A stretch of 64,000 nucleotides of DNA from Urechis unicinctus (GCA_034190875.2 CM067353.1:32243199-32307198), one strand, 5' to 3'; numbered from the stretch's first letter, positions 1 through 10,429 are shown. Numbers and translations: made by a program. Notes: generated from the sequence alone by a model not told the origin.

Positions 1-335
1 AATGAAGTCAAGGCTATCTGGATATTGCGAAGATGACTCTGGGAACAACAAATGCAGCTGAATCATTTAATTACCCACATTGCACAACCAGGCTCGTTAA
101 TCAGTATCCTGGCTGCACAACCTGACAGTTAATCATGACTGTATTTGCCATTCGGTCAACCCAATTCATTTGCATCTCTGTTAGGTTTGGCATCCTAAGT
201 AAATGGAACGGTTTCCAACTGCTTAACAAATGAATTGAGAGCAGCAGTCTAAAGCTGCCACAATCGCACATGCGAGTGCGACATCGAATCGTTGACATCA
301 TTTTACTTAGAAAAACATCAAGACGTGGGTCGATT
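1..335. other. Unassigned non-coding sequence
   Basis: No gene, RNA or repeat could be recognised here. A short open frame on the minus strand at 101-301 has no family features and I take it as chance. Confidence 0.4.
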
Positions 336-339
336 TTTG

Positions 340-620
340 GTTATTGACAATATAACCATGTCATTTGGCTGTCTGCTTACCTCAATTTCTCCATTTGCAA
401 TGAACAACCCTTATCAAGAAGCATAGAGCCATTATTCTATATCTAGTTCAATCGTTTGTCAGTCTCATATTGCCTCCCGATCCAGCTGTGATTGTCGTTG
501 AACCAAGATCATTCGTAGCACCTGTTTATGCATAAGCTGGTATAGTTTCCAATGTTTTGTTGGCGTTCTGGTATACGCCGATTACATCAACTGGTGTCAT
601 ATCAGTCGTCCACGTTCGAA
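340..620 (+). repeat. Old duplicated segment, paralog of 7730-8090
   Basis: The shared pieces run in the same order: a 'catgtcatttgg' block, 'cccttatcaag', 'ttcaatcgtttgtca', 'cattcgtagca' and 'ggcgttc'. The copies are strongly diverged, with many small gaps. No coding potential is seen. Confidence 0.6.
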
Positions 621-1247
621 TTTCCTAAGAGAACGTTGATTAGAAACGAGCAACAAGCTCGGTATAGGCCTTGTTGTGATAAATCCATTGGCTCATGTTT
701 ATGAATTCCTTCAATCGGCCCTGACCGATCATGGCCCGAAATAAATATTTTAGTGACAGAAAGACTGAAAAAAATTTGTTAAGGTTAAGATCAGATCAAT
801 ATATTCACTTTACTTACGCCAGTCACAGTGTATGCGAACACCAAATTATCCATTCACAAATGTCAGCTATAGGCCGCTTTATTCGAGTCGACTAAGTCTT
901 ATACGAAAGCGAGACATTATTTTCTGTATTAACACTAGTTGAGAATGAGTTGCTAATCATCAAGAGCTCTACTGAACATTTCCTTTATTGTATGTCTGTA
1001 GCTTTGATCTGGTATGACTGCAGAATACGATAATAAGGAACCCCATTATTCATATTGCAAATATACACAGGTAGACACGTTTGATGAGGCGCGCCTACCT
1101 GTTCACAAAACATGGGCTGTATTAATAAATAAACCCAGTCATTCGCGTTACAGAGGTATTTAATGCCAATCCTATTTAAAAGCCGATGGACATGCAACTT
1201 GCATGAAAGTGTGTGCCTTTTAAAGCACATACTGCCAATGGTAAAAT

Positions 1248-1590
1248 TGATCAGTGGCTTTCTTGCCGTCGTTATTCGTAAATCACTCAAGAATGGTATA
1301 TTGATCACTAGGGGGTTCGTTATCTATCCAATTGAACCATGATTATCTGAAATCTATAATGGCATCCAAAAATTGGGGTGTGTGACCTCATTGTCAATGA
1401 TTCACGATTTGAGTGAAATCGCATTATGAAATAATCAATGTGGAAATAACAATAGCGGGTTTGGCCTTAGTTTAATATGTATTCTCTACACTAGTCTATG
1501 CGATGTAAAGTGCCGGATGCTAAGATATCAAATGGGCTTACAATATCATAGAACATAATGTGATTACAGAACTAATTTTGTGAACATTGT
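1248..1590 (+). repeat. Copy of the 'gtatattg...aatgtagg' repeat module
   Basis: This aligns with 4246-4560 and 11980-12310. Shared landmarks are 'ccgtcgttatt', 'tggtatattg', 'cctcattgtcaatga', 'tgaaataatcaatgt', 'ctacact.g.c.atgc' and 'ttttgtgaa' at the 3' edge. It lies directly before a pyrimidine microsatellite, as the 11980 copy does. Confidence 0.65.
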
Positions 1591-1592
1591 GT

Positions 1593-1752
<160 letters not shown>

Positions 1753-1959
1753 CCATTAATGACGGGCAACTGGAGGCAATGTGCAAGCGTCAAATATGAA
1801 CTTTGCTCTTTCCAAAACGGTGTTCGGTCATTTCTCGATTTTCAGCACGATCAGTTGCAGTGTAGTTTTACGTTCATTGCAGCAGTGAATGTCAACACAA
1901 CGTTGGCCATGCATGTTAAATAAAAGACAGGTATGGTTGAATAAATAGGTAGAAGACTG

Positions 1960-2140
1960 CGATTATATAGTTAGTGGATTCTCACAGGCCAGATAGATAT
2001 ATTGCAGACACACTTGTCACATTGAACAAGACCCATAAAGTTCATGGGCGCATCTAATACGAGCATCGCAAACAAGAATATGCCGGGGCAGCATTTACAA
2101 AATCCCACTTGTCGCTGCACAATTCCCGTATTCTCTATTT
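1960..2140 (+). repeat. Diverged module shared with 4760-4910 and 16540-16680
   Basis: The common order is 'acacttgtcacattgaacaaga', '..catctaatacgag.at.gc', and then a block ending near 'acttgt'. The 4760 copy reads 'attaaacaagag', 'catataatacgaccattgcc'. It is non-coding in all three places. Confidence 0.5.
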
Positions 2141-2161
2141 ATATCTTAACTATGATAACAA

Positions 2162-2205
2162 TAATAAAAAATTTATTGTTTGCAACATCAACAAGTACAT
2201 ACATA
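2162..2205 (-). mobile_element. Severely 5'-truncated LINE tail
   Basis: A stretch of 36 bases (about 2170-2205) is identical to the 3' end of the LINE at 33224-36640. It has the same (AAT)-type terminal repeat next to it, in the same orientation. This is the signature of a target-primed insertion that stopped almost at once. No coding sequence is carried. Confidence 0.7.
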
Positions 2206-3240
2206 TTCCTATACTCTATTAATGGTTAGATTAAAAGCAAAATTTGGCATTACGGATGAGTAACGGTTTTATATTATTTGTAGATGATGTATAATCTTGC
2301 CACGTTTAATATCTCTGCCCGAGAACTGTCATTCAACTGTCATTCACAATTGACAGTGATCTGAGCAGTTCATGATGTGAGCCTTGTTTCGTTGATAATT
2401 TAAGCCATAAAAGCTCACATCACTTAGATTGAAATGGTCATGGTTATCAATGGTTTCAATATGTTTGTTCGCTTTGTTGTTCGTTCAGTATTTTGAAAGG
2501 GAATTGCGTGTGGTAGGGCACCAAAGAAAACTTGAGCTACAAGCCCACGCTATGTTTGCCCCACGTTTCTTGTATTGGCACGGTCACATTGAGCCCCGCA
2601 CCTCAAAAGCAAACATAGTAATGAATATGTTCAATTGATGCACAATTGACCTACAACATCGGTCGCAGAATAATGTGCTCACATCCAATTTCCCGAGCTT
2701 TGTGTGGTCCATGTAATATTTCTTTTCTTATTTGCTTGTGACAAAAGTTGATTTTACTGCAGGTAAACCAGTATTGCCCGAAAATAGGAATGTAAATCTG
2801 GTTTACCTTGATGGTTAAGCATAACTATACTGTTGACTGGTAAGTCCAATGCATTTCCGACTCCAATATGCTCTGAAAAACAGCTAAATTACTTAATGTC
2901 CGGAGCTTTTGTAAGGCCCTGAACGTCCTCGCTTAACTATACGCATATATAGCAGGTTAATATCATAGAGGTTCAGTTTTGTTTGCAGGTTGACGTGTAA
3001 AACAGCAGCGCCATTTCAGAGAAAGAGCGTTTATGTGATAAATTTTTCATGGCAATGAACGGAGGTGATTGCGGTAAAACTGGGTGATTCGCATAGGGTT
3101 CCTGAGATGAACGTCAAATGGCCCCAGATCGGTATTTACCTTATGTTTTCACGTTGTTGCGTCCCTGGGTTAAATAACTTTATTTGAAGATTACATGTTT
3201 CTATAAGCCATACACGAGGTAATATTGTGACTTTCAGGTC

Positions 3241-3310
3241 TGCACCAGCAGCAGCACCAGCACGAGCGCCAGCATCAGCAGCACCAGCACGAGCGTCAGT
3301 AGCAGCTGAC
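3241..3310 (+). repeat. GCA/CAG-rich tract with a 27-bp duplication
   Basis: An 18-base block, gcagcaccagcacgagcg, occurs at 3251 and again at 3278 (period 27). The paralogous place near 57735-57780 has only a short 'gcagtagcaccagcagcgc' stretch, so the tract grew after the segment was duplicated. The Ala/Gly-rich peptide it would encode on the minus strand is low complexity. Confidence 0.8.
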
Positions 3311-3745
3311 ATCCTGTTCACAACAGATGCCTCGTAAAGATACATTGTCATTTATCTCCTGTGAGAGCGTTTTATTGCCTCGCCATTACGAGCAAACAGA
3401 AGCTATCAGTTATCATCAAGAGATGGTCATCCATGAGCACATTTCCAAATGCGCTTAGAACAAACTCTCACGTTCATGCCTAGTGGGAAGAGCAAATCTA
3501 CGTGCAGGGATTTGTAAAAGAATCGCCCCTATCTGCTACGTATTCTGTCCACATGAGAGGGCATGCTTAACAGGGGTGATCTGTACTCATTTCCTCTTAA
3601 TTGAATTGATTAGGACCTCTTACAAGCTGTGTGCTTAATCATTTTGAACATGTACGAATATGTATTAATCATTCATGGTCTTTTGCATGGATTTCTCCAC
3701 GATAAATAGCATTCATTGAACACAAAGACGAGATGTATGTCTATA

Positions 3746-3864
3746 GAAGAAGAAGAAGACAAAGATGATGAAGAAGAAGGCGAAGAAGAAGAAGAAGAAG
3801 AAGAAGAAGAAGAAGAAGAAGAAGAAGAAGAAGAAGAAGAAGAAGAAGAAGAAGAAGAAGAAGA
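3746..3864 (+). repeat. (GAA)n microsatellite
   Basis: A short interrupted lead-in is followed by about 90 bases of uninterrupted GAA (about 3772-3863). The purine and pyrimidine strands are fully segregated. Poly-Phe/poly-Leu frames on the minus strand are artefacts of the repeat. Confidence 0.97.
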
Positions 3865-3868
3865 TGGT

Positions 3869-3975
3869 GATGAAATAGCAACTCTTCGTTGAAAAAAGCC
3901 AATGATACGCTATTGACAAGTGATGAAATAGCAACTCTTCGTTGAAAAAAAGCCAATGATTCACTATTGACAACG
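3869..3975 (+). repeat. 53-bp tandem duplication, nearly identical
   Basis: Two adjacent copies (3869-3921 and 3922-3974) start with 'gatgaaatagcaactcttcg'. They differ by one extra A and a few bases near the end. The near-identity sits among strongly diverged repeats and points to a recent event beside the GAA tract. Confidence 0.95.
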
Positions 3976-3979
3976 CTGT

Positions 3980-4240
3980 TCATTCGGAGAGTGAGCCCCA
4001 TTTTATTGCTGTCTGGTAGGTCCAATTCAATTGCAACTTCCACATTGCCACGCCATGCGACTCGCCCAACCTGCAGTCTGTCCTTGTGTTGACTCTATGG
4101 AAGTCGATCTATAGCCAAAGTAATTGCAGTGCTCTTCAGCTCACAAACATTTCCATAAGCTGAGCAAACGAAGTGATTTGCTAGCGGCTGTTGGTTACTT
4201 GCTGGGTTGGCAAGTTAGGGCAAAGGCGTTAAAACATAGC
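3980..4240 (+). repeat. Copy of the 'ggtccaattcatttgcaac' module
   Basis: This aligns with 22940-23190, 41215-41430, 52270-52420 and 60910-61060. Shared pieces are 'aggtccaattca.ttgcaact', 'cacattgcc', 'ctgcagtctg.cc', 'cccttcagctcacaaacat' and 'gctggc..g..aagg'. No gene is seen. Confidence 0.65.
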
Positions 4241-4241
4241 T

Positions 4242-4560
4242 ATAAGTATTTCACCGTCGTTATTTGTACCTGGCAGTAGAATAGTATATTGGTCGCCTAT
4301 ATATCCAGCATAAAGCAAGCTGGAACCATAATCAAATATGGTCCTTAATGACACCCGACAATTTGTTTGTGGAACCTCATCGTCATTGAATCAAACCCTT
4401 GTGAAAGGAGCGAGCAAGTGTGATGAAATTGTTGAATAGTGTAGGGATAGCGATGAATGAATCGACCTTAGTTTTTCTACGCTGCACTGGTCCACACAAT
4501 GTAGGATGGCGGATGAAAAGGTATCAATATCACATTAACTACATTTCACTTGCTCAAACG
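4242..4560 (+). repeat. Copy of the 'gtatattg...aatgtagg' repeat module
   Basis: This is close to 11980-12310: 'ccgtcgttatttgtacctgg', 'aatagtatattg', 'gctggaaccat', 'gtggaacctcatcgtcattg', 'aatgaatcga', 'cacaatgtaggatgg'. The segment at 1248-1590 is a third copy, and 9490-9590 is a remnant. Confidence 0.75.
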
Positions 4561-4618
4561 CAAAGTTCAGTTTGACCTGTTCTGGTTCCTGATGTTGTTA
4601 TTTATGCCATATGTCACC

Positions 4619-4735
4619 GTGATACTTCTAAGCCAGAACATTGTCCCCAGCAGGGGCGAAATGCGCGGATGCTTAGAGCCGGACAACCAGATGATATACT
4701 GGTTCGTGATCTGCCTGGGAAGGATTTCATACATC
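4619..4735 (+). pseudogene. Coding-like segment, paralog of 28902-29018
   Basis: An open 39-codon stretch aligns without gaps to 28902-29018. By my count 19 residues are identical (Leu, Ser, Asn, Ile, Pro-Ser-Arg, Glu, Cys-Leu, Asn-Gln, Tyr-Trp, Ile-Cys, Arg, Ser, Ile), and 7 of these use a synonymous codon. Differences fall 13/10/21 at codon positions 1/2/3, which suggests the ancestor was translated. No family is recognised and neither copy has clear exon borders. It could still be chance in a non-coding repeat. A damaged third copy lies at about 12330-12400. Confidence 0.35.
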
Positions 4736-4914
4736 GTTACAAGGATGCTCAAATGCATGGCAGATATACTTTAGGCTTACTATGTACATTAAACAAGAGC
4801 CACACAACTCAGCAGCTCATATAATACGACCATTGCCACGACCATGTTAGGGCAAACCTACTTGTTAATGAGGCTTTCTCGTCATTCCGTCGACATGTTG
4901 ACAATGTATGCGTA

Positions 4915-5745
4915 CATAGGACTTTTGGTGCAAAAAGAGGATCTGGTTTGCATACTAGGTGGTTTAAATGGAAGCTGGAAGCATGATCCGATTAGTAAGG
5001 CTTTACTTCATCTTACCTTGTAGTTGTCGTCAATTGGTTGGATGACCCTGTCGACAAGTGAATGTTCAGATTTATCAGCGTGAATCCATTCCACATAGCT
5101 CACCATTTCAGGGGTTGTACGAAATGTGCATTATCATCCGATGTGATATGATATTTCCAGTTTATGTAACAATCCTTTTATACATCTTATCTCAGTTTAA
5201 TACTGAATCAGCAATATCAACCCAAATGGACGGTCGAACAATGCTAATGCTATTCCAATTTAGAAGCTAACTGAAATGGCGGCACAGGTTTCACCGCACT
5301 GTTCCACTCGTCCTACTATGCTACAGTTGATTGATCACACTTCATGTGTATTTGGATTAGACATGTATCTTATTCAACGTTATGCCTCCCAGACGGAAAA
5401 TATGGCGATGACAATATGGCTTAGTCACGGCTATTAATCATTTGTAGATGTAGGAAAACTCCCTTCATGTTTGAAGTCCTTACTTGCAGTTATCTTCTAT
5501 TAACAACCAACTGGGAGTCCTCTAGTACCGTACTGTCACATCACCATGACGACAAAGGACCAGAGTGGTCTCGAATGCATGCAATATTAATATTCATGAC
5601 AATACCTAGGCTACTAACGATGTCAACCCTTGGTAAATGAGGCATGACAGCTTACTTTACAATATTAACTGGAATGCAGTTGTGACCAATGGTGTCGATA
5701 TGTCTGCTAGTTCGGTAGGCACCTGGTAATGGTGAATCGTAGGTT
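4915..5745. other. Unassigned non-coding sequence
   Basis: Only short open frames are present, with no motif or family resemblance. I found no convincing paralogous block inside the window. Confidence 0.35.
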
Positions 5746-5749
5746 AACA

Positions 5750-6260
5750 CTAAACACAGAAGCAACCTATGCTATGCTTACCCCAGGCCCAGCTTTTGGT
5801 GTGATCATTATGCTATAATCACATGGACCGCATTGGCAAACATAATAATGAATGATGTTCTATTAGTGGACTTAAATCCTATAATTTACGTCGCCTGTGC
5901 AGAACACACGAATCTGTTCCTATCTAACATGCCAAACTATGCGTGGTCCAGAGAAAAACGGAACGCATCAACGTTAAAGCCATCATTGTTATGCAATAAC
6001 GATTTATTGAGTTGTGTAAGGCAAAAGACATCTCCCCAGCACCTATTGGTTGTATGCATGTCCCCCATAACATCAACGTGCATAATGTTAACCTTGATGG
6101 TGCAGCATATATTTGCTGCTGCCAAGTAGGTCCAATTCATTTAAAACTCTCATATTAACACACAGTTGAAGCTCTGCCTATCAGCCTTCACCCAACGAAA
6201 TTAATCGATGCCTAGAGCAAGAAAAGGCGCTGAGCGCCCACACTTTTCCATCCACAGATT
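5750..6260 (+). repeat. Copy of the 'atgaatgatgctctattta' repeat family
   Basis: This aligns colinearly with 16790-17210, 29790-30300, 56870-57380 and, with gaps, 13440-13760 and 2560-3000. Landmarks are 'gtgatcattatgctataatc', 'aataatgaatgatg', 'acacgaatctg', 'gcatcaac.ttaaa' and 'tgctgccaagtaggtccaa'. Several copies stay open in one frame, but differences between the 16890 and 29878 copies avoid third positions, so I read it as non-coding. Confidence 0.75.
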
Positions 6261-6269
6261 ACGTAAACT

Positions 6270-6770
6270 GATGGTGGTTAATTTGTTGTAGAGGTTGACA
6301 TGTAAGTGAGCAGGGGCAATAAACAAAGAGAGCCTTCGCGAGACATATTTACGTGGAAACAGCAGAATGGGAAGGCCAGAAGTTGCGGTCAAACTGGGTG
6401 ATTCACATAATGTTCCCAGGGTGAACGACCAATGTAAATAGACCGGCATTATACTTTTATAGCTCACTTTGATCTTCACATATTTCCATCAGCCGCAGAC
6501 ACGAGGTGATATGAAGCCATTTCATGTCGTGCAGCGTTGCTACGCCACGAGCGAGGCCTTGACGTCGAAATATCAACATATTTGCGAGGGCAAGCGTTGA
6601 TAGGAAAGGGTTTAGTGGGTGATCGTGACAACCAACTATTGCGTTTTATGGCATTATGGAGGAGAAAATCGATTCTTCAACGTCCTGTTCAATTGCAAAA
6701 TCATCGGTTCCAGGGTGAAGCACCTTTTTATGCAGTAATATACAAGATCCATTAGCCTAATGATCACTGG
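6270..6770 (+). repeat. Copy of the 'aggttgacatgtaa...gacacgaggtgat' family
   Basis: This aligns with 30320-30760 and 39110-39400, and in part with 2990-3240, 17220-17285 and 59130-59230. Landmarks are 'ggttgacatgtaa', 'cagaatgggaaggccaga', 'aactgggtgattcacata', 'cagacacgaggtga' and 'gtgacaaccaactattgcgtt'. It follows the preceding module here and at 29790-30760, so the two were adjacent in the ancestor. Confidence 0.75.
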
Positions 6771-6839
6771 CATTGACATGCAGCAGCAGATACGCGCTAT
6801 GTATGGTGAGTTAATCCATCATCATAGTCTGCTCTCTAC

Positions 6840-7130
6840 GGCTGCAACAAATCAGCTCCAAAAGGTGAGGTGCATTCCTGCGATAGCTGCATGCGTAATC
6901 TTTTACCAAGGCTTCATTGTGGGTGCTCGGTGCTTGTGCTATTAAAATTAGCACACAGTTCCGGTCGGTCTAGCATTCATTTGCGGCCTAAAACCGACTC
7001 ATTTCCTCTGTCTCTCTGTGAGTGCTGGTCATTTGCTGCACGTACGAAATATAGTAAATTTCTTGTCACATATAGAGTGAAAGGCTGGCCGCTGCTGCTG
7101 TTTGTATTTTCTCGACATGGTATATTTCAA
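6840..7130 (+). repeat. Copy of the 'gcatgcgtaatcttttac' module
   Basis: This aligns with 18150-18310 ('ctgcatgcgtaatcttttac', 'tcatttcctctg.ctctctgtga', 'tttgctgcacgt'). It is also related to 36720-36960 and 61770-61970 ('cctctgcctctctgtgattgctg'). Confidence 0.7.
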
Positions 7131-7134
7131 TAAA

Positions 7135-7690
7135 GTTACTTATCGTATCCAACTTTCATTCACATACATGTTGTCAGATTTCACAACGAAGCTTTTCCAA
7201 CAGCGCGAACATTATTAAGCAGGATGGTGAGATGTTTGAGATATTTAGCCTACTGTATGCAAATTGTGTACGTTAATGCAGGATTCACCCGGCGTGCATC
7301 GGCACTTTTATTCAATGAAAGCTTTGCAATATATGCTACATGCTAAATTTTAAAAATTGTCATATGAAATCAGAGAGCATATTGGATCAAATCATAGCGC
7401 ATCACCTGAGGACACGCCTAGACAATATATGTGGGTCAGTCTTACCCAATAATTTATAAGTGCGATAGTTATAGTTATATTGTGATAGTTCAGAGACGTG
7501 CATTTGCAATGAGCATTTCTACCAGAGACAGCCTACAATTGTTCTACACCAATGATGCCACATTTTGCACACCAGAATATATAAGGTGGAGTGTCGAATT
7601 CCCATTAACTGAAAATCAATATTATAAGTCTAATCCAAGCGACCATCCCCACAGTCACAAGCTTGTGCATGTTTACTATTCCAAAATAGA
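7135..7690. other. Mostly unassigned; short paralogous strip at 7250-7300
   Basis: A short strip, 'tgtacgttaatgc', matches 19760-19810 and 63745-63790. The rest shows no gene or repeat I can name. Confidence 0.35.
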
Positions 7691-7729
7691 GTGACAAAAT
7701 TGTTAATGAATTCAACCGCAACACAGTAT

Positions 7730-8060
7730 GGATATCATTGGCAAGGTGGTCATGTCATTTGGTTGGCTGCTGCATTCATCGATATTACCGTGATAAGCCC
7801 TTATCAAGCAACACAGAAATATCCGCCGTCGAGTTCAATCGTTTGTCACTCACATTTAACCTCCCACCCAGCTCTGAGTGTCGGTTGATAAAAAGCATTC
7901 GTAGCAATCGTCTAAATCATCAATCTATTCGTTAGCAGGGCAAACAGGCGATTTGTCGGCGGCTCTGGACATCTTTTGGTAAGTTGACGTGTTGGTCCCT
8001 TGTACGAGTAACTTGTAAGATGGTTAATTTCCCAAGTTAATCGAATAGAAAGGCCTGAGT
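7730..8060 (+). repeat. Old duplicated segment, paralog of 340-620
   Basis: The shared order is 'catgtcatttggttg', 'cccttatcaagcaac', 'gttcaatcgtttgtcactc' and 'cattcgtagcaat'. Copies are diverged and have no conserved frame. Confidence 0.6.
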
Positions 8061-9012
8061 TGGCGTTCGGGCATATAGGACGCATTGTGATCCGGGAATC
8101 GCCTGCGTATACTACAATGGGCGGCTCCATAGCTGTTAAGAAATATTATTCCATTAGCGCAGTTAAGCTATTGCTGCCATTGTGTCATTTTAGTGGCCAT
8201 GCCTTTTCCGCTGCCATTCGCCAAGTAATCTCACACGGAAGTGAACTTATAGATGATTAACCTAGGCCTACAATCACTTTCTCTCAGCCAGAAAAGCCTT
8301 GCTATATATGGATACGCCCTTTTGTCGTCTCATAAGACAGCCTGTCCGGAATCAAAGGTGCAGACTGATAAATTGGATGGTGTGACGTACATATAAATGT
8401 CATATTGCTACCCGTTAAAGTTCCGATCTGGCAACACGCGCCCAGAACCCCTACATAGACCTATGTAGGGGTCCTTCAACTCTCACATATTGCGATTAAC
8501 ATAGCCTATGTTTATTATTTAGGATCTACCATATATACTCTGTTTTATCATCTTAATGCGCTGCTGCTGCCAACGCTGTATGAATGATAATGATTGTCAG
8601 ATGCTATATTGCATGGCGTTATAGAGGTATGTTTAAGATTTCCCTGGGTTGATGGTAAAATCTGGTAAATTTTTATATTGCTACCTATTATAGGCAAACA
8701 CAAAAAACGCTGAAAAAGATATGCAAAACAGATGCGGCCTCTTAAAAACTGTCATGCTGCAAGCCGCTAGAAATCGCTGAGTATGCGGCCACATAAGCAG
8801 TCTTGAAGAAACAGGCAACAGGTGGCACCATTAAAAATATACACCGATATTTGGAAAACCAAATAAGATGGATGGTGAGTGTAGGGGCTACTATCATTTG
8901 CAATGAAATGTATAGATGTTTGAGTTATCAATATTTGCAAATAAATACTTTTGGCCAGTATCTTTGAAAAGCCATCATTCGCAATGACATTCCAAAAATG
9001 TCGTAAACACAA
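8060..9012 (+). repeat. Duplicated block related to 19800-20770
   Basis: Two conserved parts match: 8070-8310 with 19810-20045 and 20190-20460 ('acaatgggcggctcca', 'agaaatattattccattagcgcag'), and 8880-9000 with 20660-20770 ('gttatcaatatttgcaaa', 'acttttggccagta'). Between them, 8550-8670 instead resembles 28480-28590 ('ccctgg.ttgatggtaaa'), so the block is itself a mosaic. Confidence 0.65.
8447..8472. repeat. Perfect 12-bp inverted repeat, 2-bp spacer
   Basis: The left arm acccctacatag (8447-8458) is the exact reverse complement of 8461-8472. It would form a short hairpin. No gene nearby gives it an obvious role. Confidence 0.9.
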
Positions 9013-9079
9013 TTATCCAGGGCTGAGATTGCTTACAACCGAATCGCTCCACTCATGTAATTCCCAGTGAATGCTAATG

Positions 9080-9480
9080 CCAACCAAGCATTCACTGACG
9101 TCAACCACATCTGACATTAATCGTTGGCTTGTTTCGAAACCACCATGTAATGTGACCAAATTTGTCATCCTTTATATACAGTCAGATATAATACACATGA
9201 TCTTCAATCCGGCAAAAATTGCCTGCGCAAAACATCAGCTGGACCTCGTCGAACGACAGTTGATGGCCAGATTCCCCATTACACGGTTCATATCCCGGAC
9301 TTGCATTTCCCTATGTCGTCAAAACCAAACTCTCGGTGAGAGAAGCGCCATGACATTCACGGGGAGGGAGCCCATCAAAGCAATGGCCAGACAATGGATG
9401 ATATCCGATTATATTAGTAGTAAAAGATTGATGATTTTAGTCAAATTCAAAATCCAATGGATTTGTATGAAATAGAATGC
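9080..9480 (+). repeat. Old duplicated segment, paralog of 55590-55830
   Basis: Shared pieces are 'gctggacct.g..gaacgaca', 'gttgatggccag.t', 'acggttca.at.cc', 'gcatttc' and 'gaaagaagcgccatga'. A 134-codon open frame covers this copy, but the same frame is broken in the other, so I do not call it a gene. Confidence 0.65.
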
Positions 9481-9590
9481 ATTTGAAAGTACCTATCATG
9501 AACAACTGATTGTATGCGATCCTTATTGTCACTGAATCATACCTTAGTGAATGGGGGGAACAAATATAATGAAATAACCGGTGTGCGAAA

Positions 9591-9685
9591 AATGACTATT
9601 GGTTACAACAAAGGAAGTGATCGAGGTTAGCACATTATTGATGTGCTAACCTCGATCAGCTTCTTTGTTGTAACCAATAGTCATT
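9591..9685. repeat. Long near-perfect inverted repeat (45-bp arms, 5-bp loop)
   Basis: The arms 9591-9635 and 9641-9685 are reverse complements at 42 of 45 positions, separated by 'tattg'. The mismatches cluster in one small patch. The left arm appears to continue the ancestral repeat ('gaaataac...' then a 'gatcgaggttag' strip resembling 'gaatcgaccttag' at 4458), whereas the right arm has no counterpart in paralogs. It therefore looks like a young inverted copy. There is no coding content. Confidence 0.95.
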
Positions 9686-9689
9686 ATCT

Positions 9690-10290
9690 TTAATTTGTAT
9701 ATTGACATATGCATATATTGTACTCAAAACATGTTTAATCTAAAGAAAACGAAGCTAGTTTTCTATACGGTGTCTTGACACTGCAGTCAAAAGGTGACAC
9801 GCTGAATAGCTCGTATAAATAACCAGCTGATGGCTTACCTCAATAGTCATGATAGGCAGAGGTTACAGCAATAACATGATAGACTGAGGTTACAAATAAC
9901 ATGATTGGCGATCAGTTGCAAGATAGGGGCAAGCTTCAAGCTGGAGCGATAAAAGCATGGCAATGCAATGTCAGTGAAGCGTAATTTGCAGAGATATTGT
10001 CGGCACTCAGTTTTATTTGAGGCGATAAACCAGAGTTTGAATAGCAAAGTGCACTTAATTAATAAAAATCACCAACCCCACCCCAAGATAATTGCCATCA
10101 TGGAACGACCTGGTCCACATATAGACGTGAAGGCTGGTACATGTAGATTCAAGACATAAGCACTCTGTTACCAGCCCGTCGTTTCCCAGACTTGCAGCCC
10201 GTACTTCCTGTCATTCTATTGAATTGATCAATGCCGGAAACATTTGTATAGACCCTCCCATGAATTCCTACACGGCAAGGTATCAAATGG
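9690..10290 (+). repeat. Duplicated segment, paralog of 23600-25015
   Basis: Landmarks in order are 'gcatatattgtac', 'aaaacatg', 'ggtgacacgctgaatagc', 'gcttacctcaatag', the 27-bp minisatellite, 'aatagc.aagtgcactta', 'catatagacgt.aaggctggt', 'cagacttgcagccc', 'tacttcctgtcat' and 'cctacacggcaag'. The partner is longer because its minisatellite is expanded. Confidence 0.8.
9848..9912. repeat. 27-bp minisatellite, 2-3 copies
   Basis: Units of the 'gaggttacagcaataacatga' type match the longer array at 24153-24458. This is the unexpanded state of the locus. Confidence 0.8.
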
Positions 10291-10425
10291 ATCATTCACT
10301 TTAAAGCCGGCTGCACTTCAGTCACGCAAGCTACGTTACACATGAATGACTTGTGTTGGTAATAGGACGCAGCTATGGCTATATATAAACCTGCTTATCT
10401 TTGAAGCCACAACCAGTCCACATTC
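10280..10425 (+). repeat. Segment matching 28310-28430
   Basis: 'aaatgg.t.at.cactt.aaagcc', 'catgacttgt' and 'aac.ctgcttatctttga' recur in the same order. In the paralogous lineage the DNA transposon (25020-27974) interrupts this continuity. Confidence 0.55.
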
Positions 10426-10429
10426 AATT

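Noticed and set aside
9071..9475. 134-codon plus-strand open frame
   Set aside because: The paralogous copy at 55590-55830 breaks the frame, so it is not maintained.
9591..9685. microRNA precursor
   Set aside because: Length and near-perfect stem are compatible, but the 5-base loop is small, no conserved mature sequence is recognised, and one arm looks freshly copied. Kept as a structural finding only.
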